DNA of 64,000 bases from Streptomyces melanogenes. Its GTDB lineage: Bacteria; Actinomycetota; Actinomycetes; Streptomycetales; Streptomycetaceae. How positions within the stretch are numbered: the first letter of the stretch is position 1; every line of letters starts with the position of its first letter. The DNA lies in contig NZ_BMTS01000003.1 in assembly GCF_014649795.1 (NCBI RefSeq), positions 124,001 through 188,000 of the forward strand, read 5' to 3'. Both the position numbers and the translations under genes were made by a program. The notes under the pieces were generated by a model. The model was not told the DNA's origin, searched no databases, and saw only the letters and a list, made by a program, of their open reading frames with translations. Shown here piece by piece: positions 17,759-27,396 of the stretch.

Positions 17759-19113
17759 TTTGACTCCTGGGGTGTCTGGGGTGCGGGAGTTACGAAGGCT
17801 GGGAGCAGGCCCAGGAGCGTGGCCAGGGCGGGCCAGAGGGGGAGCTCGGGGGCGGTGAGCGGGACGACGCCCGGGTGCAGGGCGTCCGGTGCGTACGTAC
17901 CCGCCCAGATCATCGCTGCCGCCACAGCCGCGCCGGAACCGGCCACCAGCCAGGCGCGGGCGCCCCAGCGGTCGGGGCGGTAGCGGGTGCGGACCGAGCG
18001 GCGGCCGCCCAGGCGCAGGCCCGCGAGGGCGGCGGCGAGGCCGGTGAGCAGGACGGGCAGGCCGTAGCGGGCGCCTTCGGCGGCGAGGAGTCCGTACGTA
18101 CCGGCGCAGACGCCGAGGAGTCCGCCGAGGGTGAGGACGGTGGTGGTGTGGCGGACGGCGGGCGGTACGTGTGCGGTGCGGCCGTAGCCGCGGGCGTCCA
18201 TGGAGGCGGCGACGGCGACCGAGCGTTCCAGGGCGCCCTCCAGGACCGGCAGGCCGATCTGGAGGATCGCCTTGATGCCGCCGGTGGGGCGGCCGCGCAG
18301 CCGGCGGACGGTCCTCAGCCGGGCGACGTCGGCGACCATGTTCGGCGCGAACGTCATCGCTACGACGACGGCCACGCCCGCCTCGTACAGGGCGCCCGGG
18401 AGGGACTTGAGGAGGCGGGCCGGGTTGGCGAGGGCGTTCGCGGCGCCGACGCAGATGAGGAGGGTGGCGAGCCGGGCGCCGTCGTAGAGCGCGAAGAGCA
18501 TGCCCTCGGCGGTGACGCGGCCGCCGATGCGGATGCCCTTCGCCCAGTCGGGGAGGGGGGCCTCGGGGAGCGTGAGGAGGGTGTGCGTGCCGGGGATCGG
18601 CGAGCCGAGGGCCACGTTGAAGACGAGGCGGATGGCGACGACGGCGAGGCCGAGCTTCACGAAGGCGGTGTACGAGCGGGCCCACGGCGCGTCCGTCCTG
18701 CGGGCCGCGACGACGTAGCCGGCGACGGCGACGAGCAGGGCGAGGAGGAGGGGGTTGGTGGTGCGCGACGCGGCCGTGGCCAGCCCTATGGCCCACAGCC
18801 ACCAGGCGCCGGGGTGCAGGGCGTTGGAGCGGGTGGTGTAGGGGGTGCGGCGTCTTTCGGCCCGGGGCCGTCGGGGGTGCGGCTGGCCTGCGGCCGGGCC
18901 GGTTTTCCCACCCGCGCCGCGGGCCTTCTTGTGGGGCGTGCTCGCCGTCGGCGGCTGCGGGTCGTGGGTGGGGACGCCGCTCGCGGCGGGCTCCCCGACG
19001 GGCGTGCTCGCCGTTGGCGGCTGCGCGAAGTGGGTGGGGGTGCCGCCCGTAGCGGGGGGCGCGGCGGGCGTGTTCGCCGTCCCCTGCTGCGGGGGCTCGT
19101 CGTTCGTGGGCAT
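17755..19113 (-). CDS. ECF transporter T component (energy-coupling transmembrane protein)
   Basis: 452 residues. The first ~110 are a Pro/Thr-rich cytoplasmic tail with internal repeats, longer than usual for EcfT. The membrane domain follows, with AWWLWAIGLATAASRTTNPLLLALLVAVAGYVV, LGLAVVAIRLVFNVAL and other helices. EcfT coupling motifs are visible: AASMDARGYGR (the Ala-Arg-Gly coupling-helix motif) and PNMVADVARLRTVRRLRG. It bridges the ATPases to the S subunit. ATG 19113; the stop overlaps the ATPase start (ATGA). Repeats at 18925-18966 and about 19000-19032 encode parts of the tail. Confidence 0.88.
   Translation of the reverse strand: MPTNDEPPQQGTANTPAAPPATGGTPTHFAQPPTASTPVGEPAASGVPTHDPQPPTASTPHKKARGAGGKTGPAAGQPHPRRPRAERRRTPYTTRSNALHPGAWWLWAIGLATAASRTTNPLLLALLVAVAGYVVAARRTDAPWARSYTAFVKLGLAVVAIRLVFNVALGSPIPGTHTLLTLPEAPLPDWAKGIRIGGRVTAEGMLFALYDGARLATLLICVGAANALANPARLLKSLPGALYEAGVAVVVAMTFAPNMVADVARLRTVRRLRGRPTGGIKAILQIGLPVLEGALERSVAVAASMDARGYGRTAHVPPAVRHTTTVLTLGGLLGVCAGTYGLLAAEGARYGLPVLLTGLAAALAGLRLGGRRSVRTRYRPDRWGARAWLVAGSGAAVAAAMIWAGTYAPDALHPGVVPLTAPELPLWPALATLLGLLPAFVTPAPQTPQESK
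18925..19032. repeat. Two further copies of the 42-bp coding repeat in the T-component tail
   Basis: Copy at 18925-18966 (three mismatches to 16871-16912) and a shorter, more divergent copy at about 19000-19032. A fragment is recognisable near 19065-19085. All are read in the frame that gives PPTAST. Confidence 0.7.
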
Positions 19114-19130
19114 CTGGTGGTCCCGGCCGG

Positions 19131-19781
19131 TCAGTCGCGGCGGCGGCGGGATTGCCAGATTGCTGCTGCTGCCAGGGTCAGGACTGCCGCGATGCCTGCC
19201 AGCAGGCCCAGGGACGGGCCCGAGTCGGAGGTGTCCTTCGGGGCGGCCGTGGGCTGAGCGTCCGGCTTCGTCGACACCTGTTCGCCGCAACCCGTGTGCG
19301 GGTAGCCCGCGATCGCGCACAGCAGGGCCGCGCTGTTGTAGCGGAGCGGCTTGGCCACCGCCGCCAGGGCGTCCGCCGTCGTCGCGTCCTCGGGGACCTG
19401 CGCGCACGCCGTACGCGGTGCCGGGGGCGTCTCGCCGGACGGGGCGTCCTGCGGGGTGCCGAAGTCGAGGGCGAGGGCGACCCGCTTGCGGCCCGGCTTC
19501 GCCGGTGTCGACGCGCAGACCTGCGCGAACGTCGGCGCCGAGCGCGGGGTCGCCGCGTCCTTGGAGTCCGCGCTGACCGCGAAGCGGAAGCCCTGGACGT
19601 CGCCGTCCGAGGGGTGCGCGCTCGCCGGGCCCTGCGTGGCGTACGTCCAGGTCGTGCCCTGGCGGTCCCAGAACGACCAGTAGCGGTAGCCCGCCGCCTC
19701 GGCGGGCCCCGCCACCGCCCCCGCGCCGAGCGTCAGCGCGAGGGCGAGGCCGGTCACGGCCGTGAGGCGGTGCCCCGGCAT
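19131..19781 (-). CDS. SCO2322 family membrane-anchored secreted protein
   Basis: 216 residues: signal peptide (1-29, AEA cleavage), an extracellular domain with YRYWSFWDRQGTTWTYATQGPA, GFRFAVS and several Cys residues (ACAQV, LLCAIAGYPHTGCGEQ), a Thr/Pro-rich stalk, and a C-terminal transmembrane helix (LGLLAGIAAVLTLAAAAIW) ended by RRRRD. This is the pattern of the protein known from Streptomyces as the SCO2322 family. It lies between the alpha-barrel protein (one-base overlap) and the T component (17 bases away) in the B12-riboswitch operon. It may capture or hand over corrinoid; that is inference. Confidence 0.8.
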   Translation of the reverse strand: MPGHRLTAVTGLALALTLGAGAVAGPAEAAGYRYWSFWDRQGTTWTYATQGPASAHPSDGDVQGFRFAVSADSKDAATPRSAPTFAQVCASTPAKPGRKRVALALDFGTPQDAPSGETPPAPRTACAQVPEDATTADALAAVAKPLRYNSAALLCAIAGYPHTGCGEQVSTKPDAQPTAAPKDTSDSGPSLGLLAGIAAVLTLAAAAIWQSRRRRD

Positions 19782-21040
19782 CACTTCTGCGCGTTCTTCT
19801 TGCGCGCGCTGACCAGGAAGCCGACGCCCACGCTCGCCACGAAGAACACGCCGACGATCCACCACACCGACTTGCTGGAGGAGCCGTCCTTCTTCTCGTC
19901 GGCCTTGGCCTGCTTGGTCTGGTCGGCCGCCTGCGTTCCCGCCGGGGTCGGGCCCGTCGCGTTCAGCTGGGACACCAGGTCCGCGCCGCCGAACTTCCTC
20001 GGGTCGGCGCCGGTGGCGTTCGCGGCGAGGACGAGCTGGGCGTACGCCGCCGGGCCGTTCTCCTTGGCCCAGCCGGACGCGTTCTTCTCCAGCCATTGCA
20101 GGGACGCCTTGGCCTGGGCCTCCTGGCCGTCGGTGGCGAGGGCGACGACGGCGTCGGCGGTGTTGCCGTAGTCGGGCTGGTTCTCGGCGCCCGGCATCAT
20201 CGAGTTGAGGTGGCCCGACGGGGCCATGGTGCGGGCCAGGTACGCGGCGCCGTTGTGCGCGGCCTGCTCAGGCGTGGTCGCCTTCTCGCAGGTGGTGCCC
20301 TTGGCGTCGGAGTGCCCGGCGGTGGCGGCGAGGCCCTTGCCGTACGAGGCGGTCACCGCGGCGGCGCTGGCGTCGGAGTTCGCGTACAGCTTCGAGGTCT
20401 TCAGGTCCGGCTGGTACGCGAACGCGCCCGAGCCGGGGGTGCTGTCGCACGGCATCGCGAACGTGAGCAGCGCGTCCAGCGGCGACTTGCCGCCCTTGCC
20501 GTCCTTGACGGCGGACTTGGCGTCGGCGGGCTTCTCACCGGCGGCGGCGAGCGCGCCGATCACGATGGACGTGGAGTTGGCGTCGCTCTTGCCGCCGGGG
20601 TTGTAGGCCCAGCCGCCGTCGGCGTTCTGCACGGTCTTCAGCCAGGAGACGCCCTTCTTCACGGCGTCGGCGTGGTCGCCGAGGGCGACGAGGGCCTGGA
20701 TCGCGGCGGCGGTGGCGTTGGTGTCGAGCATCGTCTTGGCGTCGCACGGCTTGGCGGCGTCGGGACGGTACGAGGGGAAGGCGCCGGTGTCGCACTGCTG
20801 GCCGGTCAGCCACGTCACCGCCTGCGCGGCGGGCTTCACGCCGACCGTGCTCTGGGCGAGCAGGGCGAGCGACTGCCGCCAGACGCCGTCGTACGCGGGG
20901 TCCTTCGTCCCGTACAGCCCCTGCGGGAGGGTCTTGGCGGGGGAGGACGGCGCCGTGCCGTCGGCGAAGGCGGCCGGGGCGGCACCGCCGAGGACGACGG
21001 TGGCGACGGCGAGCGCTGCGGCGCAGCGGCGTACGGTCAT
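19781..21040 (-). CDS. Secreted prenyltransferase/squalene-oxidase-repeat (alpha6-alpha6 barrel) protein, first gene of the B12 operon
   Basis: 419 residues. Signal peptide 1-27 (FADG cleavage). The body has repeated helical hairpins of the terpenoid-cyclase/transcobalamin type: AVTWLTGQQCDTGAFPSY, GVSWLKTVQNADGGWAYNPGG, AAYLARTM, LQWLEKNASGW. Paired Cys residues suggest disulfides. A Lys-rich, Ser-rich stalk and a C-terminal transmembrane helix (VWWIVGVFFVASVGVGFLV) with a basic end anchor it. Eukaryotic B12 carriers such as transcobalamin use the same barrel, and this gene directly follows a cobalamin riboswitch, so extracellular corrinoid capture is plausible. ATG 21040 follows AGGAGAGG. 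Confidence 0.8.
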   Translation of the reverse strand: MTVRRCAAALAVATVVLGGAAPAAFADGTAPSSPAKTLPQGLYGTKDPAYDGVWRQSLALLAQSTVGVKPAAQAVTWLTGQQCDTGAFPSYRPDAAKPCDAKTMLDTNATAAAIQALVALGDHADAVKKGVSWLKTVQNADGGWAYNPGGKSDANSTSIVIGALAAAGEKPADAKSAVKDGKGGKSPLDALLTFAMPCDSTPGSGAFAYQPDLKTSKLYANSDASAAAVTASYGKGLAATAGHSDAKGTTCEKATTPEQAAHNGAAYLARTMAPSGHLNSMMPGAENQPDYGNTADAVVALATDGQEAQAKASLQWLEKNASGWAKENGPAAYAQLVLAANATGADPRKFGGADLVSQLNATGPTPAGTQAADQTKQAKADEKKDGSSSKSVWWIVGVFFVASVGVGFLVSARKKNAQK

Positions 21041-21124
21041 GGCGGGCGGTGCCTCTCCTGCGGGGGCCGGGCGGCTCGGCGGGCGCGGGGGCACGCCGGC
21101 TCGTGGCTCCGTGTACCTCGACGG

Positions 21125-21283
21125 GCCGGTCATCGGCTTGTCTGCCGGTGACCGCTGAGCCGGTCATGTCCGAGGGGTGCTCCGGCTTGTCGCGGGCGGG
21201 CGACTTACGGTTGCGGGTCAGCGCCGGATTCGCACCGGCTTCCCCCCGTACGGGCATGGACGACGGGTTCACTGTAGCTTCCG
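21125..21283 (-). promoter_or_regulatory. Cobalamin (B12) riboswitch
   Basis: Reading the minus strand, the conserved core is plain: CTACAGTGAACCCGTC, then GGGGGAAGCCGGTGCGAATC, CGGCGCTGACCCGCAACCGT and the B12-box-like GACAAGCCGGAGCACC at 21176-21191. These are the signature blocks of the cobalamin class. It lies about 85 bases upstream of the secreted barrel protein gene and should reduce expression of the whole ECF operon when B12 is abundant. The outer boundaries are approximate. Confidence 0.92.
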
Positions 21284-21302
21284 CCTGCGGCGGGGCGTGA
21301 TC

Positions 21303-21414
21303 CCCCACCCCACCCCTTCCCGTAATCCCTGGCCGGGCGGCTGTCGTCCGCAGACGAAGGTCCGGGGGCGCCACCTCCACCCCCGGAGGGTCTAGGGAAG
21401 GGGCGGGGTGGGGG
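21303..21414. repeat. Composite repeat, copy lacking the inner palindrome
   Basis: Outer arm CCCCACCCCACCCCTTCCC (21303-21321) and complementary arm 21395-21414, with the middle motif GTCCGCAGACG (21345-21355) but no CGCAGTTCCCCGCGCCCCT. The right arm encodes the last residues and stop of the MBL-fold gene. Confidence 0.8.
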
Positions 21415-22471
21415 ATTCCACCGCTCGGTATGACAGCGGTGGGCCCGGTACCCCCTCCGCCCGACCCAGCTTCACCAGCCGCCGTACATGCGCCTCCGCC
21501 TCCGACACCGCGATGTTGCGCGAGCCGTAGGGGATGTCGGCCCAGGGGCGGTTCCACTCCATTCGAACCGCCAGCTGCCAGGGCGTGAGGGGCTCCGCCG
21601 CCAGTAGGGAGAGCAGGTCCGCCAGGCGGGACTCGTGGTGGGCCAGGAGTTCGCGGACGCGACCGGCCGCGTCCGTGAACGCGTGCTGGTGCGCGGGGAG
21701 CACCTCCGCCACCCCCAGGCGGCCCACCCGCTCGAGGGACGACACGTAGTCGCCCAGGGGGTCCGTGACCGTCGCGTCGTCGGGATCCTCGTACAGCCCG
21801 ATGTGCGGAGTGATCCCGGGCAGGAGGTGGTCGCCCGAGAACAGCCGGCCGTGGCCCGGGCGGTCCGACGGATGCCGCTCCTCCAGGTGGAGGCAGACAT
21901 GGCCCGGTGTATGGCCCGGTGTCCAGATCGCCCGCAGTCGGCGGCCCGGCAGCGGCAGCAGGTCGCCGGGGACGATCTCCCGGTCGGGGAGCGCGGCCCG
22001 CATGCCGGGCAGCGACCGGCCGGACCCCCGCGCCCGGGCCGCCCGCAGCGGCGCGAGGTGGTCCTCCGGCGCCCCCACCGCCGTCAGCTTCTCCGTCAGA
22101 TAGGCCAGCCAGGCCCCCGGCTCCGCCTCCCGTGTGCGCCGTACGACCGCCGTGTCCGCCGCGTGCATCGCCAGCCACGCGCCGGACGCCTCCCGCACCC
22201 GGCCGGAGAGCCCGTGGTGGTCGGGGTGGTGGTGGGTGAGCACCACCCCGTGGACGTCCGCCACATCGGTGCCGAGCAGCCGCAGGCCGTCCGTCAGCGT
22301 GTCCCAGGACGCCGGGTCGTCCCACCCCGTGTCGACCAGGACCGGGCCCCGGTCGGTGTCGACCACGTACACCAGCGTGTGGCCGAGGGGGTTGTCCGGG
22401 ATGGGGACCTCGATCGAGTGGACGCCCCCGCCGTGGTCGCCCACCCGCGTCCCCCGTGTCGCCTGCGTCAT
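21392..22471 (-). CDS. Metallo-beta-lactamase fold hydrolase
   Basis: 359 residues. The metal motif THHHPDHHGL (H-x-H-x-D-H) is near residue 80, GHTPGHVCLHL supplies the next His, and SGDHLLPG the bridging Asp. The C-terminal 100 residues are a winged-helix-like domain (RRLVKLGRAEGV), as in the LACTB2-type/CoA-thioesterase-like MBL group. The likely role is hydrolysis of a thioester, ester or nucleic acid substrate; it cannot be narrowed further. It is divergent from the ALDH-ferredoxin pair and shares its KstR-box region. The last six codons (encoding PTPPLP) lie in an intergenic repeat arm, so the natural C-terminus has probably been replaced. Confidence 0.85.
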   Translation of the reverse strand: MTQATRGTRVGDHGGGVHSIEVPIPDNPLGHTLVYVVDTDRGPVLVDTGWDDPASWDTLTDGLRLLGTDVADVHGVVLTHHHPDHHGLSGRVREASGAWLAMHAADTAVVRRTREAEPGAWLAYLTEKLTAVGAPEDHLAPLRAARARGSGRSLPGMRAALPDREIVPGDLLPLPGRRLRAIWTPGHTPGHVCLHLEERHPSDRPGHGRLFSGDHLLPGITPHIGLYEDPDDATVTDPLGDYVSSLERVGRLGVAEVLPAHQHAFTDAAGRVRELLAHHESRLADLLSLLAAEPLTPWQLAVRMEWNRPWADIPYGSRNIAVSEAEAHVRRLVKLGRAEGVPGPPLSYRAVESPTPPLP

Positions 22472-22526
22472 GGATCAGCCTCGTCTCTGGCCACCCGCGT
22501 GGAACCACCCGCTGGAACCGCCACAG

Positions 22527-22541
22527 TAGAACGTGTTTCAG
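22527..22541. promoter_or_regulatory. kstR-box (predicted): KstR-type operator between MBL-fold and ALDH genes
   Basis: TAGAACGTGTTTCAG contains the AAC-GT-GTT core of the KstR box. It lies 113 bases before the aldehyde dehydrogenase start and 56 bases before the MBL-fold start. Confidence 0.65.
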
Positions 22542-22575
22542 TCAGCACTCAAGGGGTCTCCCGGCCCGTGGACTC

Positions 22576-22611
22576 CTGATAGGGGAACTGGTATCAGTTC
22601 TGGCAGATCTG
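22576..22611. promoter_or_regulatory. Overlapping inverted repeats upstream of the ALDH gene
   Basis: CTGATA (22576) pairs with TATCAG (22592-22597). GAACTGGTATCAGTTC (22585-22600) is a near-perfect dyad, and CAGATCTG (22604-22611) follows. This cluster resembles an operator for a second regulator or a promoter-proximal structure. Confidence 0.4.
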
Positions 22612-22653
22612 AAATGCCGTCAGAAAGTGGACCCGAGCCGGAGGCGCCACGCC

Positions 22654-24140
<1,487 letters not shown>

Positions 24141-24141
<1 letters not shown>

Positions 24142-24374
24142 TGGGGGACCGCTGGCACGTGGAGGTCGACCGGAGTGTGTGTATCGGGTCGGGGATGTGC
24201 GTGAACACGGCGCCGGAGGGGTTTGGGCTGGACACGGCTCGGCAGTCCCGGCCGCGGGCCGCCGACATCGACGCCAACGAGTTGGTCCTCGCGGCGGCCG
24301 AGGGGTGCCCGGTGGAGGCCATCAGCATCACCCTGCTCGAATCCGGCGAGCCGGTGTTTCCTCCCGAGGAGTGA
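24141..24374 (+). CDS. Ferredoxin (3Fe-4S type), probable P450 electron donor
   Basis: 77 residues. Cluster ligands: CIGSGMC near residues 15-21 and EGCPVEAI near 56, giving three Cys in the 3Fe-4S pattern of actinobacterial P450 ferredoxins. The ATG shares its A with the TGA of the aldehyde dehydrogenase. No P450 is adjacent, but the same regulatory motif controls the CYP125-like gene at 9230, so it may serve that enzyme in trans. Confidence 0.88.
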
Positions 24375-24383
24375 GTCGTCGGT

Positions 24384-24444
24384 CGGCTGCGGGCCGTGGG
24401 TGGCTGGTCGCGCAGTTCCCCGCGCCCCTAAAAGCCCGCAGCCG
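24384..24444. repeat. Partial composite repeat (one inner arm within a hairpin)
   Basis: TCGCGCAGTTCCCCGCGCCCCT-type unit at 24408-24429 sits in the loop of an 11-bp perfect stem, CGGCTGCGGGC (24384-24394) with GCCCGCAGCCG (24434-24444). It lies 10 bases beyond the ferredoxin stop and probably works as its terminator. Confidence 0.75.
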
Positions 24445-24581
24445 AAACGCATGCCGCCTGTTCGAACCCCTGCGAACGCAGGTTTACGCATGCGTACCGC
24501 ACAGTGACCCCATGACACATGCGACTGTCCGGCCCCCGGCCGGCGTGGCACCTTCGTTGCCACGCCACCGAGGGGGAAACG

Positions 24582-27200
24582 ATGGACAAGCGGTACGAGG
24601 TCTTCTGCCTGGCCGACAGGCATTTCTACGAGACTCCGGACCGTTTGTCCTCGTCCAGGACCGGTGAGAAGGTTCCGCTCTTCGAGGCGGCCCAGCGCCC
24701 GGTCCCCGAGGGGTGGCGCACCTTCCTCTCCGGGGACTGGCTCCACTTCAACCCGGTCGACGAGGCCGGCGAGCCGCGCCCGGGCAGCCTCCTCCAGGGC
24801 TGGAAGATCCACGTCTCGGCGTGTCTGGACAACGCCGAGAAGATGGCGGCGCAGGTGTGGGAGTACTGCGTCCCCAGAGCGATCCCGTTCAAGTTCGTGC
24901 CGGGCAGTCAGCCGCTGCACCTGCGCAACTCCAAGTACGCCGGGCGCGGTTCGAGCGGGAAGTTCGCCACGATCTACCCGTCCGGCGTGGAACAGCTGGA
25001 GCGCGTACTGAACGAGCTCGGCGAGCTCCTGGAGGGCGAGCAGGGCCCGTACATCCTCACCGATCTGCGCTGGAACTCCGGGCCCCTGTACGTGCGTTAC
25101 GGGGGCTTCGTCGAGCGGCACTGCGTCGGCGAGGGCGGGGCGCTGGTCCCCGCGATCGAGAACGCCCGGGGCGAGCTGGTCCCCGACCGCCGCGACCCCG
25201 CCTTCCAGGTGCCCGAGTGGGTGGCGCTGCCGCCGTTCCTGCGGCCCCAGCTGGAGGCGCGCAACGCGACGACCGTCGCCGACCTGCCGTACCGCATCGA
25301 GCGGGCCCTGCACTTCTCCAACGGCGGCGGGGTGTACGCCGGGACCGATACCCGCGACGGCAGCAAGGTCGTCCTCAAGGAGGCCCGGCCGCACGCCGGT
25401 CTGGCCGGCGACGGCAGCGACGCGGTCGCCCGGCTGGAGCGGGAGAAGACGGCCATGGAGCGGCTCTCGGGGCTGGGCGTGGCGCCCGAGGTGCGCGACT
25501 GGTTCGAGCTGGGCGACCACCGCTTCCTGGTCATGGACTTCCTGGAGGGGCGCACGCTGAACGCGTTCTTCGCCGAGCGCCACCCGCTGCTCGCCGTCGA
25601 CCCCGACCCGGACGCGGTGGCCTCGTACACCGCCTGGGCGCTCTCGGTGCACCGGGCGGTGGAGCAGGCGGTGGAGGCGGTGCACTCGCGCGGTCTGGTC
25701 TGCAACGACCTGCACATGTTCAACGTGATGGTGGCCCCGGACGGCGGCCGTGAGGTCTCCGTGAAGCTGCTCGACTTCGAGGGCGCGGTGCCGGTCGAGG
25801 AGCACCGGGGGCAGACGATGGCGCACCCCGGGTTCATGGCCCCGCGCGACCGCACCGGCTTCGAGGTCGACCGTTACGCGCTGGCCTGTCTGCGGCTGGC
25901 GCTGTTCGTGCCGATGACGACGCTCCTCGTGGTGGACCAGGACAAGGCGGCGCATCTGGCGGCGGTCGCGGCGAGCCAGTTCCCCGCCGTGCCGGAAGGT
26001 TTCTTCGAGGAGGCGGTGCGGGTCATCCGGGGGACGGACGAGCCCTTGGCGCGGCCCTATCTGCCCGTGCGGCCCGCCGAGTGGCCCGCCGGGCGCGAGT
26101 CGATGGTCCGCGCGATCCTCGCCTCCGCCACGCCCGAGCGCGAGGACCGGCTCTTCCCCGGTGACATCTCCCAGTTCGCGGACGGCGGCGGCCTCGGGGT
26201 CGCGTACGGCGCGGCCGGGGTGCTCTACGCCCTGGACGCCACCGGCGCCGACCGCTACCGGGACGGCGAGGAGTGGCTGCTGCGCCGCACCGAACAGCCG
26301 CCCGCCGGCTGTCCGCTGGGCTTCTACGACGGGCTGAGCGGCGTCGCGTACGTCCTGGACCGGCTCGGCCACACCGAGCGCGCCCTCGACCTGGTCGACC
26401 GGGTGCTGGAGGAGAAGTGGCAGCGGCTCGCGCCCGGGCTGCACGGCGGCCTCGCCGGACTCGGGCTCGCCCTCGACTCGCTCGGCCGCACCACCGGCGA
26501 GGCCGATCTGCGCGACCGGGCGCTGGAAGCGGCCTGGATCATCGCCGGGCAGCCGGAGCCGGACGCGAGCGCGGGGCGCCCGCGCGCCGGGCTGCTGCAC
26601 GGCGCCAGCGGCCCCGCCCTGCTCTTCCTGCGGCTGTACGAGCACACCGGCGAGCCCGCGCTCCTCGACCACGCCGCCGAGTTCCTCCGCCGCGACCTCG
26701 CGCGCTGCGTCACCGACCGCTCCGGCGCCCTCCAGGTCGACGAGGGCGCGCGGATCATGCCCTACCTCGGCGCGGGCGGCGTCGGCATCGCGATGGTGCT
26801 CGACGACTATCTGGCGCACCGGCACGACGAGCAGTTCGCCGAGGCCAGGGCCGCGATCCTGCCCACCGCGCGGCTGCGGTACTACGCCCAGCCGGGCCTG
26901 TTCAACGGCCGCGCGGGCATGGTGCTGCACCTCGCCCGCACCCGCGCCGCGCGCCCCGACCTGGACGCGCAGAGCGCGGCGCTCGCCTGGTACGCCGTGC
27001 CGTACGAGGGCCAACTGGCCTTTCCCGGCGACCAGATGATGCGGCTCTCCATGGACCTCGCGACCGGCACGGCGGGCGTTCTGCTCGCCCTGGGCTCCGT
27101 GCCCGGTGCCGCGTCCCCCCGAAGGCGCCCGGTCGGGCTGCCCTTCCTGCCGCCGCTTCCGGCGGCCCCCAAGACGGCCCCGCGAGGGGCCGGACGGTGA
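24582..27200 (+). CDS. Class III lanthipeptide synthetase (LanKC, RamC/AmfT-like)
   Basis: 872 residues with the three LanKC parts. The N-terminal lyase-like region (about 1-220) includes WKIHVSACLDNAEKMA and PFKFVPG. The kinase domain (about 235-500) has VVLKEARP (Lys), RGLVCNDLHMFNVMV (catalytic loop) and LLDFEGA (metal-binding DFE for DFG). The C-terminal cyclase-like domain (520-872) has GLLHGASG and GLFNGRAGMVLHLA and lacks the full zinc-ligand set of LanC, as in RamC. It phosphorylates Ser in the precursor, eliminates phosphate and forms lanthionine/labionin rings. It is followed 43 bases later by the precursor gene. Confidence 0.93.
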   Translation: MDKRYEVFCLADRHFYETPDRLSSSRTGEKVPLFEAAQRPVPEGWRTFLSGDWLHFNPVDEAGEPRPGSLLQGWKIHVSACLDNAEKMAAQVWEYCVPRAIPFKFVPGSQPLHLRNSKYAGRGSSGKFATIYPSGVEQLERVLNELGELLEGEQGPYILTDLRWNSGPLYVRYGGFVERHCVGEGGALVPAIENARGELVPDRRDPAFQVPEWVALPPFLRPQLEARNATTVADLPYRIERALHFSNGGGVYAGTDTRDGSKVVLKEARPHAGLAGDGSDAVARLEREKTAMERLSGLGVAPEVRDWFELGDHRFLVMDFLEGRTLNAFFAERHPLLAVDPDPDAVASYTAWALSVHRAVEQAVEAVHSRGLVCNDLHMFNVMVAPDGGREVSVKLLDFEGAVPVEEHRGQTMAHPGFMAPRDRTGFEVDRYALACLRLALFVPMTTLLVVDQDKAAHLAAVAASQFPAVPEGFFEEAVRVIRGTDEPLARPYLPVRPAEWPAGRESMVRAILASATPEREDRLFPGDISQFADGGGLGVAYGAAGVLYALDATGADRYRDGEEWLLRRTEQPPAGCPLGFYDGLSGVAYVLDRLGHTERALDLVDRVLEEKWQRLAPGLHGGLAGLGLALDSLGRTTGEADLRDRALEAAWIIAGQPEPDASAGRPRAGLLHGASGPALLFLRLYEHTGEPALLDHAAEFLRRDLARCVTDRSGALQVDEGARIMPYLGAGGVGIAMVLDDYLAHRHDEQFAEARAAILPTARLRYYAQPGLFNGRAGMVLHLARTRAARPDLDAQSAALAWYAVPYEGQLAFPGDQMMRLSMDLATGTAGVLLALGSVPGAASPRRRPVGLPFLPPLPAAPKTAPRGAGR

Positions 27201-27243
27201 ACCCGTCCCCACGGAAAGTTCCACAAGACAGAAGGAGATGGCG

Positions 27244-27381
27244 ATGACACTTCTCGACCTGCAGAAGATGGACGTTCCCGAGACCACGGGTGGCGGCGGC
27301 GGTGGCGGCGGCGACCAGAGCAGCCTGAGCCTGCTCGCGTGTGACAAGCACAGCTCGAACAGCTTCCTGCTCTGCCTCTGA
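27244..27381 (+). CDS. Class III lanthipeptide precursor (SapB/AmfS family)
   Basis: 45 residues. The leader has the conserved LLDLQKMD box recognised by LanKC. An unusual run of eight Gly separates leader and core. The core ends with two ring motifs of the S-x2-S-x3-C type, SSLSLLAC and SSNSFLLC, the same topology as SapB. The mature product is probably a two-ring surfactant-like peptide that helps aerial hyphae form. ATG 27244 was chosen for GAAGGAG six bases upstream; ATG 27238 lies directly on that site. Confidence 0.92.
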   Translation: MTLLDLQKMDVPETTGGGGGGGGDQSSLSLLACDKHSSNSFLLCL

Positions 27382-27396
27382 GCACCCGCACCACCC

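Noticed and set aside
15950..18802. A 950-codon open frame in which residues before about 350 are rich in Arg, Pro and His
   Set aside because: Only the part from ATG 17758 is the ECF ATPase; the upstream extension is the antisense/alternate frame of the T-component gene, typical of GC-rich DNA.
27106..27243. Extended lanthipeptide precursor starting further upstream
   Set aside because: The longer frame overlaps the LanKC 3' end and lacks a ribosome binding site; GAAGGAG supports ATG 27244.
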